Part shown: positions 26,776 to 35,515 of the stretch, piece after piece
Layout: each line of letters starts with the position of its first letter
Numbering within the stretch: the first letter of the stretch is position 1
DNA from: JAAYVZ01 sp035384965
Lineage (GTDB): Bacteria; Acidobacteriota; Thermoanaerobaculia; Thermoanaerobaculales; Thermoanaerobaculaceae
Assembly (NCBI GenBank): GCA_035384965.1
Contig: DAOOJE010000016.1
Span: 1-64,000, forward strand
Reading direction: 5' to 3'
Length of the DNA stretch: 64,000 nt
Translations under genes and position numbers: made by a program
Notes under the pieces: model-generated
Told to the model about the DNA's origin: nothing
The model's database searches: none
Seen by the model: the letters and a program-made list of their open reading frames with translations, nothing else

Positions 26776-26892
26776 ATGCATCACCCGACCCCATCGGCCC
26801 GTGCGCTGCACACACCACCTGCGACTCGGCGCCCGGAGTCTGTGCTGGCTGGCTCCTGCCTCGTGCCTGCCCGTTCGGGGGGTGGCGCATGA
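26776..26892 (+). CDS. possible 38-residue ORF between cusB-like and cusA-like genes
   Basis: The gap between the adaptor and pump holds an ATG ORF that starts 2 bp after the adaptor stop and ends in an ATGA overlap with the pump start. The peptide is Pro/Ser/Ala-rich without recognisable features, and it contains a copy of a dispersed repeat (26857-26872). It may just be an insertion that preserved coupling. Confidence 0.2.
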   Translation: MHHPTPSARALHTPPATRRPESVLAGSCLVPARSGGGA

Positions 26893-29800
26893 TCCGCCGC
26901 ATCATCTCGTTCTCGGCTCACAACCGGTATCTGGTGCTGCTCGGCGTGGGCGCGCTTTGCGTCCTGGCCGGCCGGGTGTTGCAGGACATCCGTCTCGACG
27001 CCCTGCCCGACCTTTCCGACACCCAGGTCATCGTCTACTCGCGCTGGGACCGCTCGCCCGACATCCTCGAGGACCAGGTCACCTACCCGATCGTCTCGGG
27101 GCTCCTCGGCGCCCCCCGGGTGAAGGCGGTGCGCGGCTTTTCGGACTTCGGGTTCTCGTTCGTGTACGTCATCTTCGAGGATGGCACCGACCTCTACTGG
27201 GCCCGCTCGCGAGTGGCCGAGCACCTCTCGAGGATCGGCCCGCAGCTCCCGCCCGGGGTGCGCACCGAACTCGGACCGGACGCCACGGGGCTCGGGTGGG
27301 TGTTCCAGTACGCCCTCGTCGATCAATCCGGCCGCCACGGCCTCGACGAGCTGCGGACGTTCCAGGACTGGACGCTGCGTTACGCGCTGCAGGCGGTGCC
27401 GGGCGTGGCCGAGGTAGCGTCGTTCGGCGGCATGCAGCGCCAGCTCCAGGTCACCGCCGACCCCAACCGGTTGCGCGCCTACGGCGTGGCGCTGGAGGAG
27501 GTGGTGCGCGCCGTCGCGCGGTCCAACGGCGAGACCGGCGGGCGAGTGCTCGAAATCGCCGGCGCCGAGTACATGGTGCGGGCCCGCGGCTATGCCAGGA
27601 CGCCCGAGGACCTCGCGCAGGCGGTGCTCGTGGTCACACCAGGCGGTGTACCGGTGAGGCTCGGGGACGTCGCCAGAGTCGAGTGGGGCCCCGAGATCCG
27701 GCGCGGTGTGGCCGATCTCAACGGGCTCGGCGATCACGTGGGCGGAATCGTCGTGATGCGCCACGGCGAAAACGCCCTCAACGTCATCCGGGCAGTCCAG
27801 GCGCGCCTGGCAGAACTCACACCGTCGCTGCCGGCCGGCGTCGAGGTGGTGACCACCTACGACCGCTCGACGCTCATCGAGCGCGCCATCCGCACCCTCA
27901 CCGACGAGCTGCTGTGGGCGATGATCATCGTCTCGATCGTGATCCTGGTCTTCCTGTGGCACCTGCCCTCGGCGTTCGTGCCGATCCTCACCATCCCCGT
28001 TTCCGTGCTGCTCTCGTTCATTCCGCTCTACCTGCTCGGGATCACCGTCAACCTCATGTCGCTGGCCGGGATTGCCATCTCGATCGGGGTGCTGGTGGAC
28101 GGCGCGATCGTGGAGGTGGAAAACGCCTACAACCGCATCCACCGCTGGCGGAACGAGGGTCGGCCGGGGAGCTTCTTCGCGGTGCGCCTCGAGGCACTGC
28201 TCGAGGTCGGCCCCTCGGTGTTCTTTTCGCTGCTCGTGATTGCCGTGGCGTTCCTGCCGATCTTCGCGCTCGTCGACCAGGAGGGCCGGCTGTTCGGGCC
28301 CCTCGCCACCTCGAAAAACCTCACCATGGCGCTCGCCGCGCTGCTGGCCATCACCCTCGACCCGGCGATGCGCATGCTGTTCGCCCGCGTCGATCCGTTC
28401 ACCTTCCGCCCCCGCTGGCTGTCATGGCTGGCCAGCAAGGTGTTCGTCGGCACGTATGTGGCCGAGGAACGCCACCCCGTGAGCCGGGTCCTGTTCCGCC
28501 TCTACGAGCCGGCGTGTCGGCTCGTGCTGCGGCACCCGTGGAAGACCGTGCTCGCTGCGGCCGGCATCGTGGCGGTGTCGATCCCCGTCTACCTCCGCCT
28601 CGGCAGGGAGTTCATGCCGCCTCTCAACGAGGGCTCGATTCTCTACATGCCGACGACACTCCCTGGCATCTCCGCGGCGCAGGCCCAGGAGCTGCTGCAA
28701 ACCCAGGATCGCATCCTGCGCTCGTTTCCCGAGGTCGAGCGGGTGCACGGCAAGGCGGGGCGCGCCGAGACCTCGACCGACCCGGCGCCGTTCTCGATGA
28801 TGGAGACTGTCGTCATGCTCAGGCCGGAGGAGGAATGGCGCCCGAAGCCGACGTGGTACTCGTCCTGGGCGCCGCCCTGGCTGGCCCGCTTGCTGCGCCC
28901 GTTCTGGCCCGACCGCATCGGCTGGGACGAGCTCGTCGAGGAGATGGACCGGCACTTGCGCATCCCCGGCCAGACCAACGCCTGGACGATGCCGATCAAG
29001 GCGCGCATCGACATGCTTTCGACCGGTGTCCGCACCCCGGTGGGGATCAAGGTGCTGGGGGCCGACATCGCCGAGATCGAGCGGCTGGGAAGCCAGCTCG
29101 AGCTGCTGCTGAGCACGCTGCCCGGCACCCGCTCGGTGTTCGCCGAGCGCGTGGCGGGGGGCTACTTCCTCGACCTCGTGCCGCGCCGCGACCAGCTCGC
29201 CCGCCACGGCGTGACCGTCGAGGCGCTGCAGATGACGATCATGGCGGCCGTGGGCGGCGAGAACGTCACGACGGTCGTGGACGGGCGTGCCCGTTACCCG
29301 GTCAACGTGCGCTACCCGCGCGAGCTGCGCGACGATCCGGAGCAGCTGCGCCGCGTCCTCGTGGCCACCCCTTCGGGCGCCCAGGTGCCGCTCGGGCAGC
29401 TCGCCGACGTCCAGCTCCTCCAGGGCCCCTCGATGCTCCGCAACGAAAACGGCTTCCTTGCCGGTTACGTGTACGTCGACGTGGCGGGCCGCGACATCGG
29501 CAGCTGGGTGCAGGAGGCAAAGCAGCTCGTGGCGGAGCGGCTGCGCTTGCCGGCCGGCTACGTGCTGTCGTGGTCCGGGCAGTACGAGAACATGCTCCGG
29601 GTTCGGGAACGGCTGCAGGTCGTGGTGCCGATCACCCTCGCGCTGATCTTCGTGTTGCTGTACGCCAACACCCGCTCCGCGTTCAAGACGGGCGTCGTGC
29701 TGCTGGCCGTGCCGTTCTCGGCCGTCGGGGCGATCTGGCTCTTCTGGCTGCTGGACTACAACGTCTCGATTGCCGCCTGGGTGGGGATGATCGCGCTGCT

Positions 29801-30167
29801 CGGCCTGGACGCCGAGACCGGGGTGTTCATGCTGCTGTTTCTGGATCTCTCGTGGGAGGAGTATCGGCGCAAGGGGCTGCTCGCCACACCGGCCGGGATC
29901 GACGAGGCGATCGTGCACGGCGCGGTGCGCCGCAGCCGCCCCAAGGCCATGACCGTCATCGCCTCGTTCATGGGCCTGCTGCCGATTCTCCTTTCCACCG
30001 CCACCGGCGCCGACCTCATGAAGCGCATTGCGGCGCCGATGATCGGCGGCCTGGTGACCTCGTTCCTCCTCGAGCTGCTGGTCTACCCGGCCGTCTACAA
30101 GCTCTGGCGCCGGAGGCAGCTGCGCCGGGCTGCTACGGGGCAGCAACCAGGGGAAGGTACACGGTGA
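26889..30167 (+). CDS. cusA: heavy-metal efflux RND pump (CusA-like)
   Basis: At 1092 residues it is a full-length heavy-metal RND transporter that exports Cu(I)/Ag(I) (or related cations) using the proton gradient. The N-terminus IISFSAHNRYLVLLG, DIRLDALPDLSDTQVIV, the TM4 motif IGVLVDGAIVEVENAY and ARIDMLSTGVRTPVGIKV follow the CusA/CzcA pattern. The Met-containing segments FSMMETVVMLRP and IDMLSTG favour a Cu/Ag rather than Co/Zn/Cd substrate. Twelve transmembrane helices are expected. Its 3' end overlaps a convergent histidine kinase gene by 35 bp. Confidence 0.93.
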   Translation: MIRRIISFSAHNRYLVLLGVGALCVLAGRVLQDIRLDALPDLSDTQVIVYSRWDRSPDILEDQVTYPIVSGLLGAPRVKAVRGFSDFGFSFVYVIFEDGTDLYWARSRVAEHLSRIGPQLPPGVRTELGPDATGLGWVFQYALVDQSGRHGLDELRTFQDWTLRYALQAVPGVAEVASFGGMQRQLQVTADPNRLRAYGVALEEVVRAVARSNGETGGRVLEIAGAEYMVRARGYARTPEDLAQAVLVVTPGGVPVRLGDVARVEWGPEIRRGVADLNGLGDHVGGIVVMRHGENALNVIRAVQARLAELTPSLPAGVEVVTTYDRSTLIERAIRTLTDELLWAMIIVSIVILVFLWHLPSAFVPILTIPVSVLLSFIPLYLLGITVNLMSLAGIAISIGVLVDGAIVEVENAYNRIHRWRNEGRPGSFFAVRLEALLEVGPSVFFSLLVIAVAFLPIFALVDQEGRLFGPLATSKNLTMALAALLAITLDPAMRMLFARVDPFTFRPRWLSWLASKVFVGTYVAEERHPVSRVLFRLYEPACRLVLRHPWKTVLAAAGIVAVSIPVYLRLGREFMPPLNEGSILYMPTTLPGISAAQAQELLQTQDRILRSFPEVERVHGKAGRAETSTDPAPFSMMETVVMLRPEEEWRPKPTWYSSWAPPWLARLLRPFWPDRIGWDELVEEMDRHLRIPGQTNAWTMPIKARIDMLSTGVRTPVGIKVLGADIAEIERLGSQLELLLSTLPGTRSVFAERVAGGYFLDLVPRRDQLARHGVTVEALQMTIMAAVGGENVTTVVDGRARYPVNVRYPRELRDDPEQLRRVLVATPSGAQVPLGQLADVQLLQGPSMLRNENGFLAGYVYVDVAGRDIGSWVQEAKQLVAERLRLPAGYVLSWSGQYENMLRVRERLQVVVPITLALIFVLLYANTRSAFKTGVVLLAVPFSAVGAIWLFWLLDYNVSIAAWVGMIALLGLDAETGVFMLLFLDLSWEEYRRKGLLATPAGIDEAIVHGAVRRSRPKAMTVIASFMGLLPILLSTATGADLMKRIAAPMIGGLVTSFLLELLVYPAVYKLWRRRQLRRAATGQQPGEGTR

Positions 30168-31968
30168 AGGTCGTGCCGCGGCCCTCGTCGCTTTCGACGC
30201 TGATGCGGCCGCCCATCTTTTCCACGAGTTCCTTGACGATGACGAGCCCGAGACCGGTGCCCGACGCGAACGGCTTGGCGTTGGGCGCCCGGAAGAACTC
30301 GGTGAAAAGCCGCGGCAGCGCGTCAGCCGGGATGCCGATGCCGGTGTCGCTGATCGCCACCTCGGCCTGGGCGTCGGCCCGGTCGACCCGCACCACGACG
30401 GCGCCGCCCTCCGGGGTGTACTTGACGGCGTTGCCGACCAGGTTGAGGAAGACCCTGAAGAGGCTTTCGGCGTTGGCGCGGACTGCCACCCCGGCCGCGC
30501 CCTCGAGGTCGAGCCTGAGCACGAGGCGGCGTTCCTGTACCTGCGGCTGCAGATGCTCGACCACGCGCCGGATCACCTCGGCGAGCTGCACGTCTTCGGT
30601 CTCGGCGTGCTCCATGCCGGTACGCCCGGCCGCCAGCTCCAGCAGGTCGTCGATGAGCATGCGCAGGGTGTCCAGGCGCCGGGCCACGCGCTGGATGAAG
30701 TCGCGCTGCTTGTCGTCGAGCGGCCCGAGGTAGCCGCCGAGCAAAGCGCGGAGGATCGAGTCGGCGCCGGCCACCGGCGCCCGCAACTCGTGGGTGACCA
30801 TGCGCACGAACCTGGACTTGTCCTGGTCGAGCTTGCGCAGCGCTCCGAACGCCAGGGCGTTCTCGACCGCCAGCGCCCCCTGGGCGGCGATCGCTTCCAG
30901 GAAGCGCGCGTCCTCGGGGGAAAAGGCGCGCTCTCTCGTGGAGTACGCCCGGATCACCCCGAGCACCCGCTCCTTGCCGCGCAGCGGCACGAAGAGAATG
31001 GAGCGGATCTGCTCGGCGGCGATGGCCGCCGGATACTGCAGGCGCCTGAGGCCCTCCGTCTCCTGGACGATCAGCGACCGCCCCGACAGCACCACCTCGC
31101 TGAGAATCGGCGAGTGGCTCAGCAGCACCGGACCCTTGGCGAGGTAGGCCTCGGAAAGCCCCACCGCGGCCGCCTCGTCGAGGCGGGTGTGGGTGGGGTC
31201 CACGAGGCCCACGGCCACTCCGTGCACGCCCATCGCCTCGGCGGTCGCCTCGGCCAGCCGCTGCAGGACCTCTCCTAGTTCGAGCGAGGACCCCACTGCT
31301 TGCAGACCGAAGTACAGCGTGGCGAGCCGCTCCTCGCCGCGCCTCGCGCGCTCGGCGAGGGTCGAGGCGATATAAAACGACACCGTCCCCAGCAGCGTGA
31401 ACGTCCCCAGGATGCCGAGCACGAAAGCCGGCTCCGCGAACGCCTCCCCGGGCAGGAACCCCTCGAGGTGGCGGTGCGGCATCCATTCCGAGCCCTCCGC
31501 GGCGGCGAGCACCATGGTGAGCAGCACGGCGGCTGCCGCGTAGACCGCGGCGGTTGCCCGCTCGAACAGCAGCGAGGCCACGATGATGTGGAACAGGAAA
31601 AAGATGATGACGGGGCTCTCGACCCCGCCGGTGAGATGGATGAGCACAAGCATCGCTGCCCAGTCGAGGATCAGCTCGAGATGGGTCAGGCGCGTGGCCA
31701 GGGAAGACCTCGGCCCGCCCGTCTTCTTCAGGCGCTCGAACGCCAGCCACAGCGCCGCGTTGTAGGCGAGAATCGCGAGCCCCACGACCGCCATGGGCGC
31801 CACGGGAACGCCGACGCCGAACAGCCGCCGCGCCAGCACGGTTGCCGCCAGGACCCCCAGACCGGCCCCCCAGCGCAGCCGGAGCAGCCACGGACCGGTG
31901 GCGACCACGTCGTCGGCGTGCGAGATCGGCAGCCAGTCGATGCCAGAGTGGGAACGCGCAGCCGTCAC
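30133..31968 (-). CDS. membrane sensor histidine kinase with GAF domain
   Basis: This 611-residue kinase has about six N-terminal transmembrane helices (residues 28-210), a GAF domain (about 235-370), HisKA with the phospho-acceptor in FVRMVTHELRAPVAGADS, and an HATPase domain with NLVGNAVKYTPEGG, ISDTGIGIPADAL and SGTGLGLVIVKELVEKMGG. No response regulator is adjacent, so its partner is unknown. The start is a GTG preceded by GAGGGG. Convergence with the metal pump operon does not prove a functional link. Confidence 0.92.
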   Translation of the reverse strand: MTAARSHSGIDWLPISHADDVVATGPWLLRLRWGAGLGVLAATVLARRLFGVGVPVAPMAVVGLAILAYNAALWLAFERLKKTGGPRSSLATRLTHLELILDWAAMLVLIHLTGGVESPVIIFFLFHIIVASLLFERATAAVYAAAAVLLTMVLAAAEGSEWMPHRHLEGFLPGEAFAEPAFVLGILGTFTLLGTVSFYIASTLAERARRGEERLATLYFGLQAVGSSLELGEVLQRLAEATAEAMGVHGVAVGLVDPTHTRLDEAAAVGLSEAYLAKGPVLLSHSPILSEVVLSGRSLIVQETEGLRRLQYPAAIAAEQIRSILFVPLRGKERVLGVIRAYSTRERAFSPEDARFLEAIAAQGALAVENALAFGALRKLDQDKSRFVRMVTHELRAPVAGADSILRALLGGYLGPLDDKQRDFIQRVARRLDTLRMLIDDLLELAAGRTGMEHAETEDVQLAEVIRRVVEHLQPQVQERRLVLRLDLEGAAGVAVRANAESLFRVFLNLVGNAVKYTPEGGAVVVRVDRADAQAEVAISDTGIGIPADALPRLFTEFFRAPNAKPFASGTGLGLVIVKELVEKMGGRISVESDEGRGTTFTVYLPLVAAP

Positions 31969-32089
31969 CGGGGCCCCTCGTGCATCTTGCCACAGGTGGG
32001 CCTCCGGGTGCCCGACGAGGTCCGCACCGCTTCCCGCGCCCTGGAGGTTCGCGACGATGATGCGGGCGGCCGGGGCGCCGGCACGACCG

Positions 32090-35000
32090 TCAGTGGAAGT
32101 CGCGCGAGGGGGTGGCCGGGGCGTCCACGAGCAGCGGGCGACAGCGCAGCGCCTTGACGGTGATGACGCCGTCGCGCGACTGCACCGGCCCCTCGACCTC
32201 GAGCAGGGCGTGGGCGGTGATCACCTGCCGGTGCGCGGCGTAGACGTCGGGGGTGAAGACGACGTTGGCCAAACCCCACTCGTCCTCGAGCGTCGCGAAG
32301 CACATCCCCTTCGCAGTGCCCGGACGCTGGCGCACGATGCACACTCCCCCCACCCGCACCCACCGCCCGTGCGGCTGGCGGGCGAGCTCGGCGGACGAGA
32401 GCACGCCCCGCGCCCGCAGCTCACGGCGCCGGCGTGCCAGCGGGTGCACTCCCACCGTCATGCCCGCCCCCAGGTAGTCGGCCGCATACCGCTCGTCGAG
32501 CGTCATCTCCGGCAGGGGGCTCGGACCGGGGTCGGGCTGCATCGCCTGGGCCAGCGGGGGCCGCCGCCCGTCCAGCGCCCCGATCTGCCAGAGCGCCGAG
32601 CGCCGCGTCTGCCCGAGCGAGGCGAAGGCGCCAATCGAGGCGAGCGCCTCAAGCTCCGCTTGCCGGAGCCGGCCGCGCGCCGCCACGTCCCGCACCGACT
32701 CGAACGGCCGCTGCCGGGCCTGCTCGGCAATTCGCCGCGCCGCCTCTTCGCGCAGCCCCCGCACGAACCGCAGCCCCAACCGGACCGCCAAGCCGGGGGT
32801 CCGGGGGCTGGCTCTCGCCTCGGGACGCTCGATCCTCGAGCGGGAGAAGCCTTCGTTCACCGACTGCCGGCCGCCGATCGCCGTTTCCCCTGCACCCCGG
32901 CTGCCGGGGCCCTTTGCCACCTCCAGCCGGCAGGTGAACCCGGAGCTGTTGACGTCGATGGGGAGAACGACCACGCCGTGCCGCCGGGCATCCTGGATCA
33001 GCGTGGCCGGTTGATAGAAACCCATCGGCCAGGCGTTCAGGAGGGCGCACAGGAACGCCTCCGGGTGGTGGCACTTGAGGTACGCCGAGGCGTAGGCGAT
33101 GAGGGCGAAGCTGGCGGCGTGCGACTCCGGGAAACCGTAGAGCGCGAACGAGGTGATCCCCAGCACGATGTCGTCGGCGGCCTTGCCGGTGATGCCCCGC
33201 GCCGCCATCCCCTCGCGGAGCTGCCGCTCGAGCTTCGCCATGCGCTCCACCGAGCGCTTGGCGGCCATGGCGCGGCGCAGCTCCTCGGCCTGCCCGCCGG
33301 AAAACCCCGCCGCCACCATGGCGACCCGCATGAGCTGCTCCTGGAACAGCGGCACCCCCAGCGTGCGTTCGAGGATCGGCTCGAGGTCAGGATGGGGGTA
33401 GACGACCTTTTCCCGCCCCATGCGGCGGTTGAGGTAGGGATGCACCATCTTGCCGACGATCGGGCCGGGACGGATGATCGCCACCTCCACCACGAGGTCG
33501 TAGAAGCGCCGCGGGCGCATGCGCGGCAAGGTGGCCATCTGGGAGCGGCTTTCGATCTGGAACACCCCCACGGTGTCGGCCCGACCGATCATCTCGTACG
33601 TGGCCGGGTCGTCAGGCGGCAGGTGCGCGAGATCCAGTTCCACCCCCTCGTGCTCCCGGACGAGCGGCACGGCCTCCTCGAGCGCCGCCAGCATCCCAAG
33701 CCCCAGGAGATCCACCTTGATGATCCCGAGGTCGGCGCAGTCGTCCTTGTCCCATTGAATGACGGTGCGGCCCGGCATCGCGGCCGGCTCGAGCGGCACG
33801 ACGTCGTCGAGGCGCCCGCGGGCCAGCACCATCCCCCCCGAGTGCTGGCCGAGATGGCGGGGCAGGTGGAGCATGCGAGCCACCAGCTCGACCAGCAGCT
33901 TCCCGCGCCGCTCCTCGGGGGCGAGACCGATCTGCCGCATGAACCCGGCCAGGACCTCGCGCGGCTCGCCGCCGAAACCCCAGCCGATGAGCTTCGACAA
34001 CCGACCGAGGTGCTCCTCGGCGAACCCCAGCACCTTCCCCGCCTCGCGCACCGCCGAGCGCCCGCGGTACGTGATGACGTTGGCGGTCATGGCAGCGCCC
34101 CGCTCGCCATACGTGCGATACACGTGCTGGATCACCTCCTCGCGGCGCGCCCCCGAGGGCAGGTCGAGGTCGATGTCCGGCCACTCTCCCCGCTCCTCGG
34201 AAAGAAAGCGCTCGAACAGCAGCTCCATGGCGATGGGGTCCACGGCCGTGATGCCGAGCGCGTAGCACACTGCCGAGTTGGCCGCCGAGCCGCGCCCCTG
34301 CGCGAAGATGCCGCGCGAGCGGCAAAAGCGCACGATGTCGTGCACCACCAGGAAATAGCCGGCCAGTCCGAGGCGCACGATGAGCGACAGCTCGCGATCG
34401 AGCTGGGCGCGCACTCGCGGCGTGATCGTGCGGTAGCGCTCGCGCGCCCCTGCTTCGGTGCGGGCGAACAGCTCCTCGGCCTCGCTGCGGTCTTCTTCCA
34501 GCCGGGCGCGCGGGAACCGGTACGGCAGGTCCTTCAGGCGGAAACCGCAGCGCGCGGCGATCCTGGCCGTGGCGGCGACCGCCTCCGGGAGATCGGCCCA
34601 CAACCTTGCCATGGCGCCGGGAGAGCGCAGCACCCGTGCGCGGTTGGCGTCCAGGCGGCGCCCGGCGGCATCCAGCGTGCAGTGCTCCCGCAAGCAAGTG
34701 AAGACGTCCACCAGCGGCCCGTCCTCGACCCGGACGGCGAGAGCGTCCTGCGTCGCCACCACGGCCACGCCGAACCGGCGCGCCAGCCCCACCAGGGCAA
34801 CGTTGCGCTCCTCTTCCCCGCGCAGCTGGTGCCGCTGCACCTCCACCGCCACCCGCTCCGGCCCGAACGCCTCCACGAGACGTTCCAGCACCGTGGCTGC
34901 CGCCTCCTCCCCGCCCCGCCGCCACGCCCGCACGAGCGGCCCCGCTTCCCCCCCCGTGAGCGCCACGAGCCCGGACGCGTGCGCCGCCAGGGACTCCCAG

Positions 35001-35515
35001 TCTGCCTGCCCGCTCGAAAGGCAAAGGTCGAAGCTCGAAGGCTTCGCGGCTTTCGCCCCGTGCCCTTTCCTCGCCAGGGCAGCGTCGGTGAGCAGGCGGC
35101 AGAGGTTCGAGTAGCCGCGGGCGTCCTCGACGAGCAGCGGCAGCCGGCTGCCGTCGGCGAGCACCGCCTCGGCGCCGACGATGGCCTCCACGCCAGCCGT
35201 CCTCGCCGCCTTGTACAGCCGGGGATGGCCGTACACCCCGGCGCGGTCGGTGACGGCGAGCGCTGAAAGCCCCAGCTCCGCCGCCCGCTCGGCCAGTGTC
35301 TCCGGTTCGCTCGCCCCTTCCAGGAACGAGAACGCCGTGTGGGCGTGCAGCTCGCAGTAGGGAGCCCGCTCACCCGGCTGCAGGTGGAAGCTCGAAGGTC
35401 GAAGGCCGGAAGAAAGGAGCGGAGGAACTGGCGACCCCTGCCCGGGGGGAGCGCCGAGCGCCGGGCCTCGAGCGTCGGAGCCGGGGGGCGGGGCACCGGG
35501 GCTGCCGTCAGTCAT
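32090..35515 (-). CDS. dnaE2: error-prone DNA polymerase III alpha subunit DnaE2
   Basis: This 1141-residue C-family polymerase is the catalytic member of the ImuA-ImuB-DnaE2 translesion mutasome. The PHP domain begins at YCELHAHTAFSFLEGAS (about residue 53); catalytic acids lie in WPDIDLDLPSGAR (about 445) and IIKVDLLGLGML (about 598); the HhH and OB regions follow. Two non-conserved, low-complexity insertions stand out: RKGHGAKAAKPSSFDLCLSS (about 158-177) and the segment around AIGGRQSVNEGFSRSRIE (near 880). Both coincide with dispersed repeats. The N-terminal ~45 residues are also repeat-derived. The ATG at 35515 overlaps imuB by 8 bp. Confidence 0.95.
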   Translation of the reverse strand: MTDGSPGAPPPGSDARGPALGAPPGQGSPVPPLLSSGLRPSSFHLQPGERAPYCELHAHTAFSFLEGASEPETLAERAAELGLSALAVTDRAGVYGHPRLYKAARTAGVEAIVGAEAVLADGSRLPLLVEDARGYSNLCRLLTDAALARKGHGAKAAKPSSFDLCLSSGQADWESLAAHASGLVALTGGEAGPLVRAWRRGGEEAAATVLERLVEAFGPERVAVEVQRHQLRGEEERNVALVGLARRFGVAVVATQDALAVRVEDGPLVDVFTCLREHCTLDAAGRRLDANRARVLRSPGAMARLWADLPEAVAATARIAARCGFRLKDLPYRFPRARLEEDRSEAEELFARTEAGARERYRTITPRVRAQLDRELSLIVRLGLAGYFLVVHDIVRFCRSRGIFAQGRGSAANSAVCYALGITAVDPIAMELLFERFLSEERGEWPDIDLDLPSGARREEVIQHVYRTYGERGAAMTANVITYRGRSAVREAGKVLGFAEEHLGRLSKLIGWGFGGEPREVLAGFMRQIGLAPEERRGKLLVELVARMLHLPRHLGQHSGGMVLARGRLDDVVPLEPAAMPGRTVIQWDKDDCADLGIIKVDLLGLGMLAALEEAVPLVREHEGVELDLAHLPPDDPATYEMIGRADTVGVFQIESRSQMATLPRMRPRRFYDLVVEVAIIRPGPIVGKMVHPYLNRRMGREKVVYPHPDLEPILERTLGVPLFQEQLMRVAMVAAGFSGGQAEELRRAMAAKRSVERMAKLERQLREGMAARGITGKAADDIVLGITSFALYGFPESHAASFALIAYASAYLKCHHPEAFLCALLNAWPMGFYQPATLIQDARRHGVVVLPIDVNSSGFTCRLEVAKGPGSRGAGETAIGGRQSVNEGFSRSRIERPEARASPRTPGLAVRLGLRFVRGLREEAARRIAEQARQRPFESVRDVAARGRLRQAELEALASIGAFASLGQTRRSALWQIGALDGRRPPLAQAMQPDPGPSPLPEMTLDERYAADYLGAGMTVGVHPLARRRRELRARGVLSSAELARQPHGRWVRVGGVCIVRQRPGTAKGMCFATLEDEWGLANVVFTPDVYAAHRQVITAHALLEVEGPVQSRDGVITVKALRCRPLLVDAPATPSRDFH
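32857..32882. repeat. repeat family A copy inside dnaE2
   Basis: This 26-bp segment matches 37530-37555 inside imuA at 21 of 26 positions in the same orientation. It lies in an insertion absent from the conserved polymerase core. Confidence 0.55.
35015..35042. repeat. repeat family B copy inside dnaE2
   Basis: It contains aaggtcgaagctcgaaggc, related to 35387-35412 (N-terminal codons of dnaE2) and to 36618-36657 (imuB). It encodes KPSSFDLCLSS in a poorly conserved loop. Confidence 0.5.
35387..35412. repeat. repeat family B copy in the dnaE2 N-terminal extension
   Basis: It contains gaagctcgaaggtcgaag and encodes LRPSSFHLQ just before the PHP domain. It is the same repeat family as 35015-35042 and 36618-36657. 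Confidence 0.5.

Noticed and set aside
31793..35266. 1157-codon open frame antisense to dnaE2
   Set aside because: DnaE2 on the minus strand is clear; the antisense translation has no family features.
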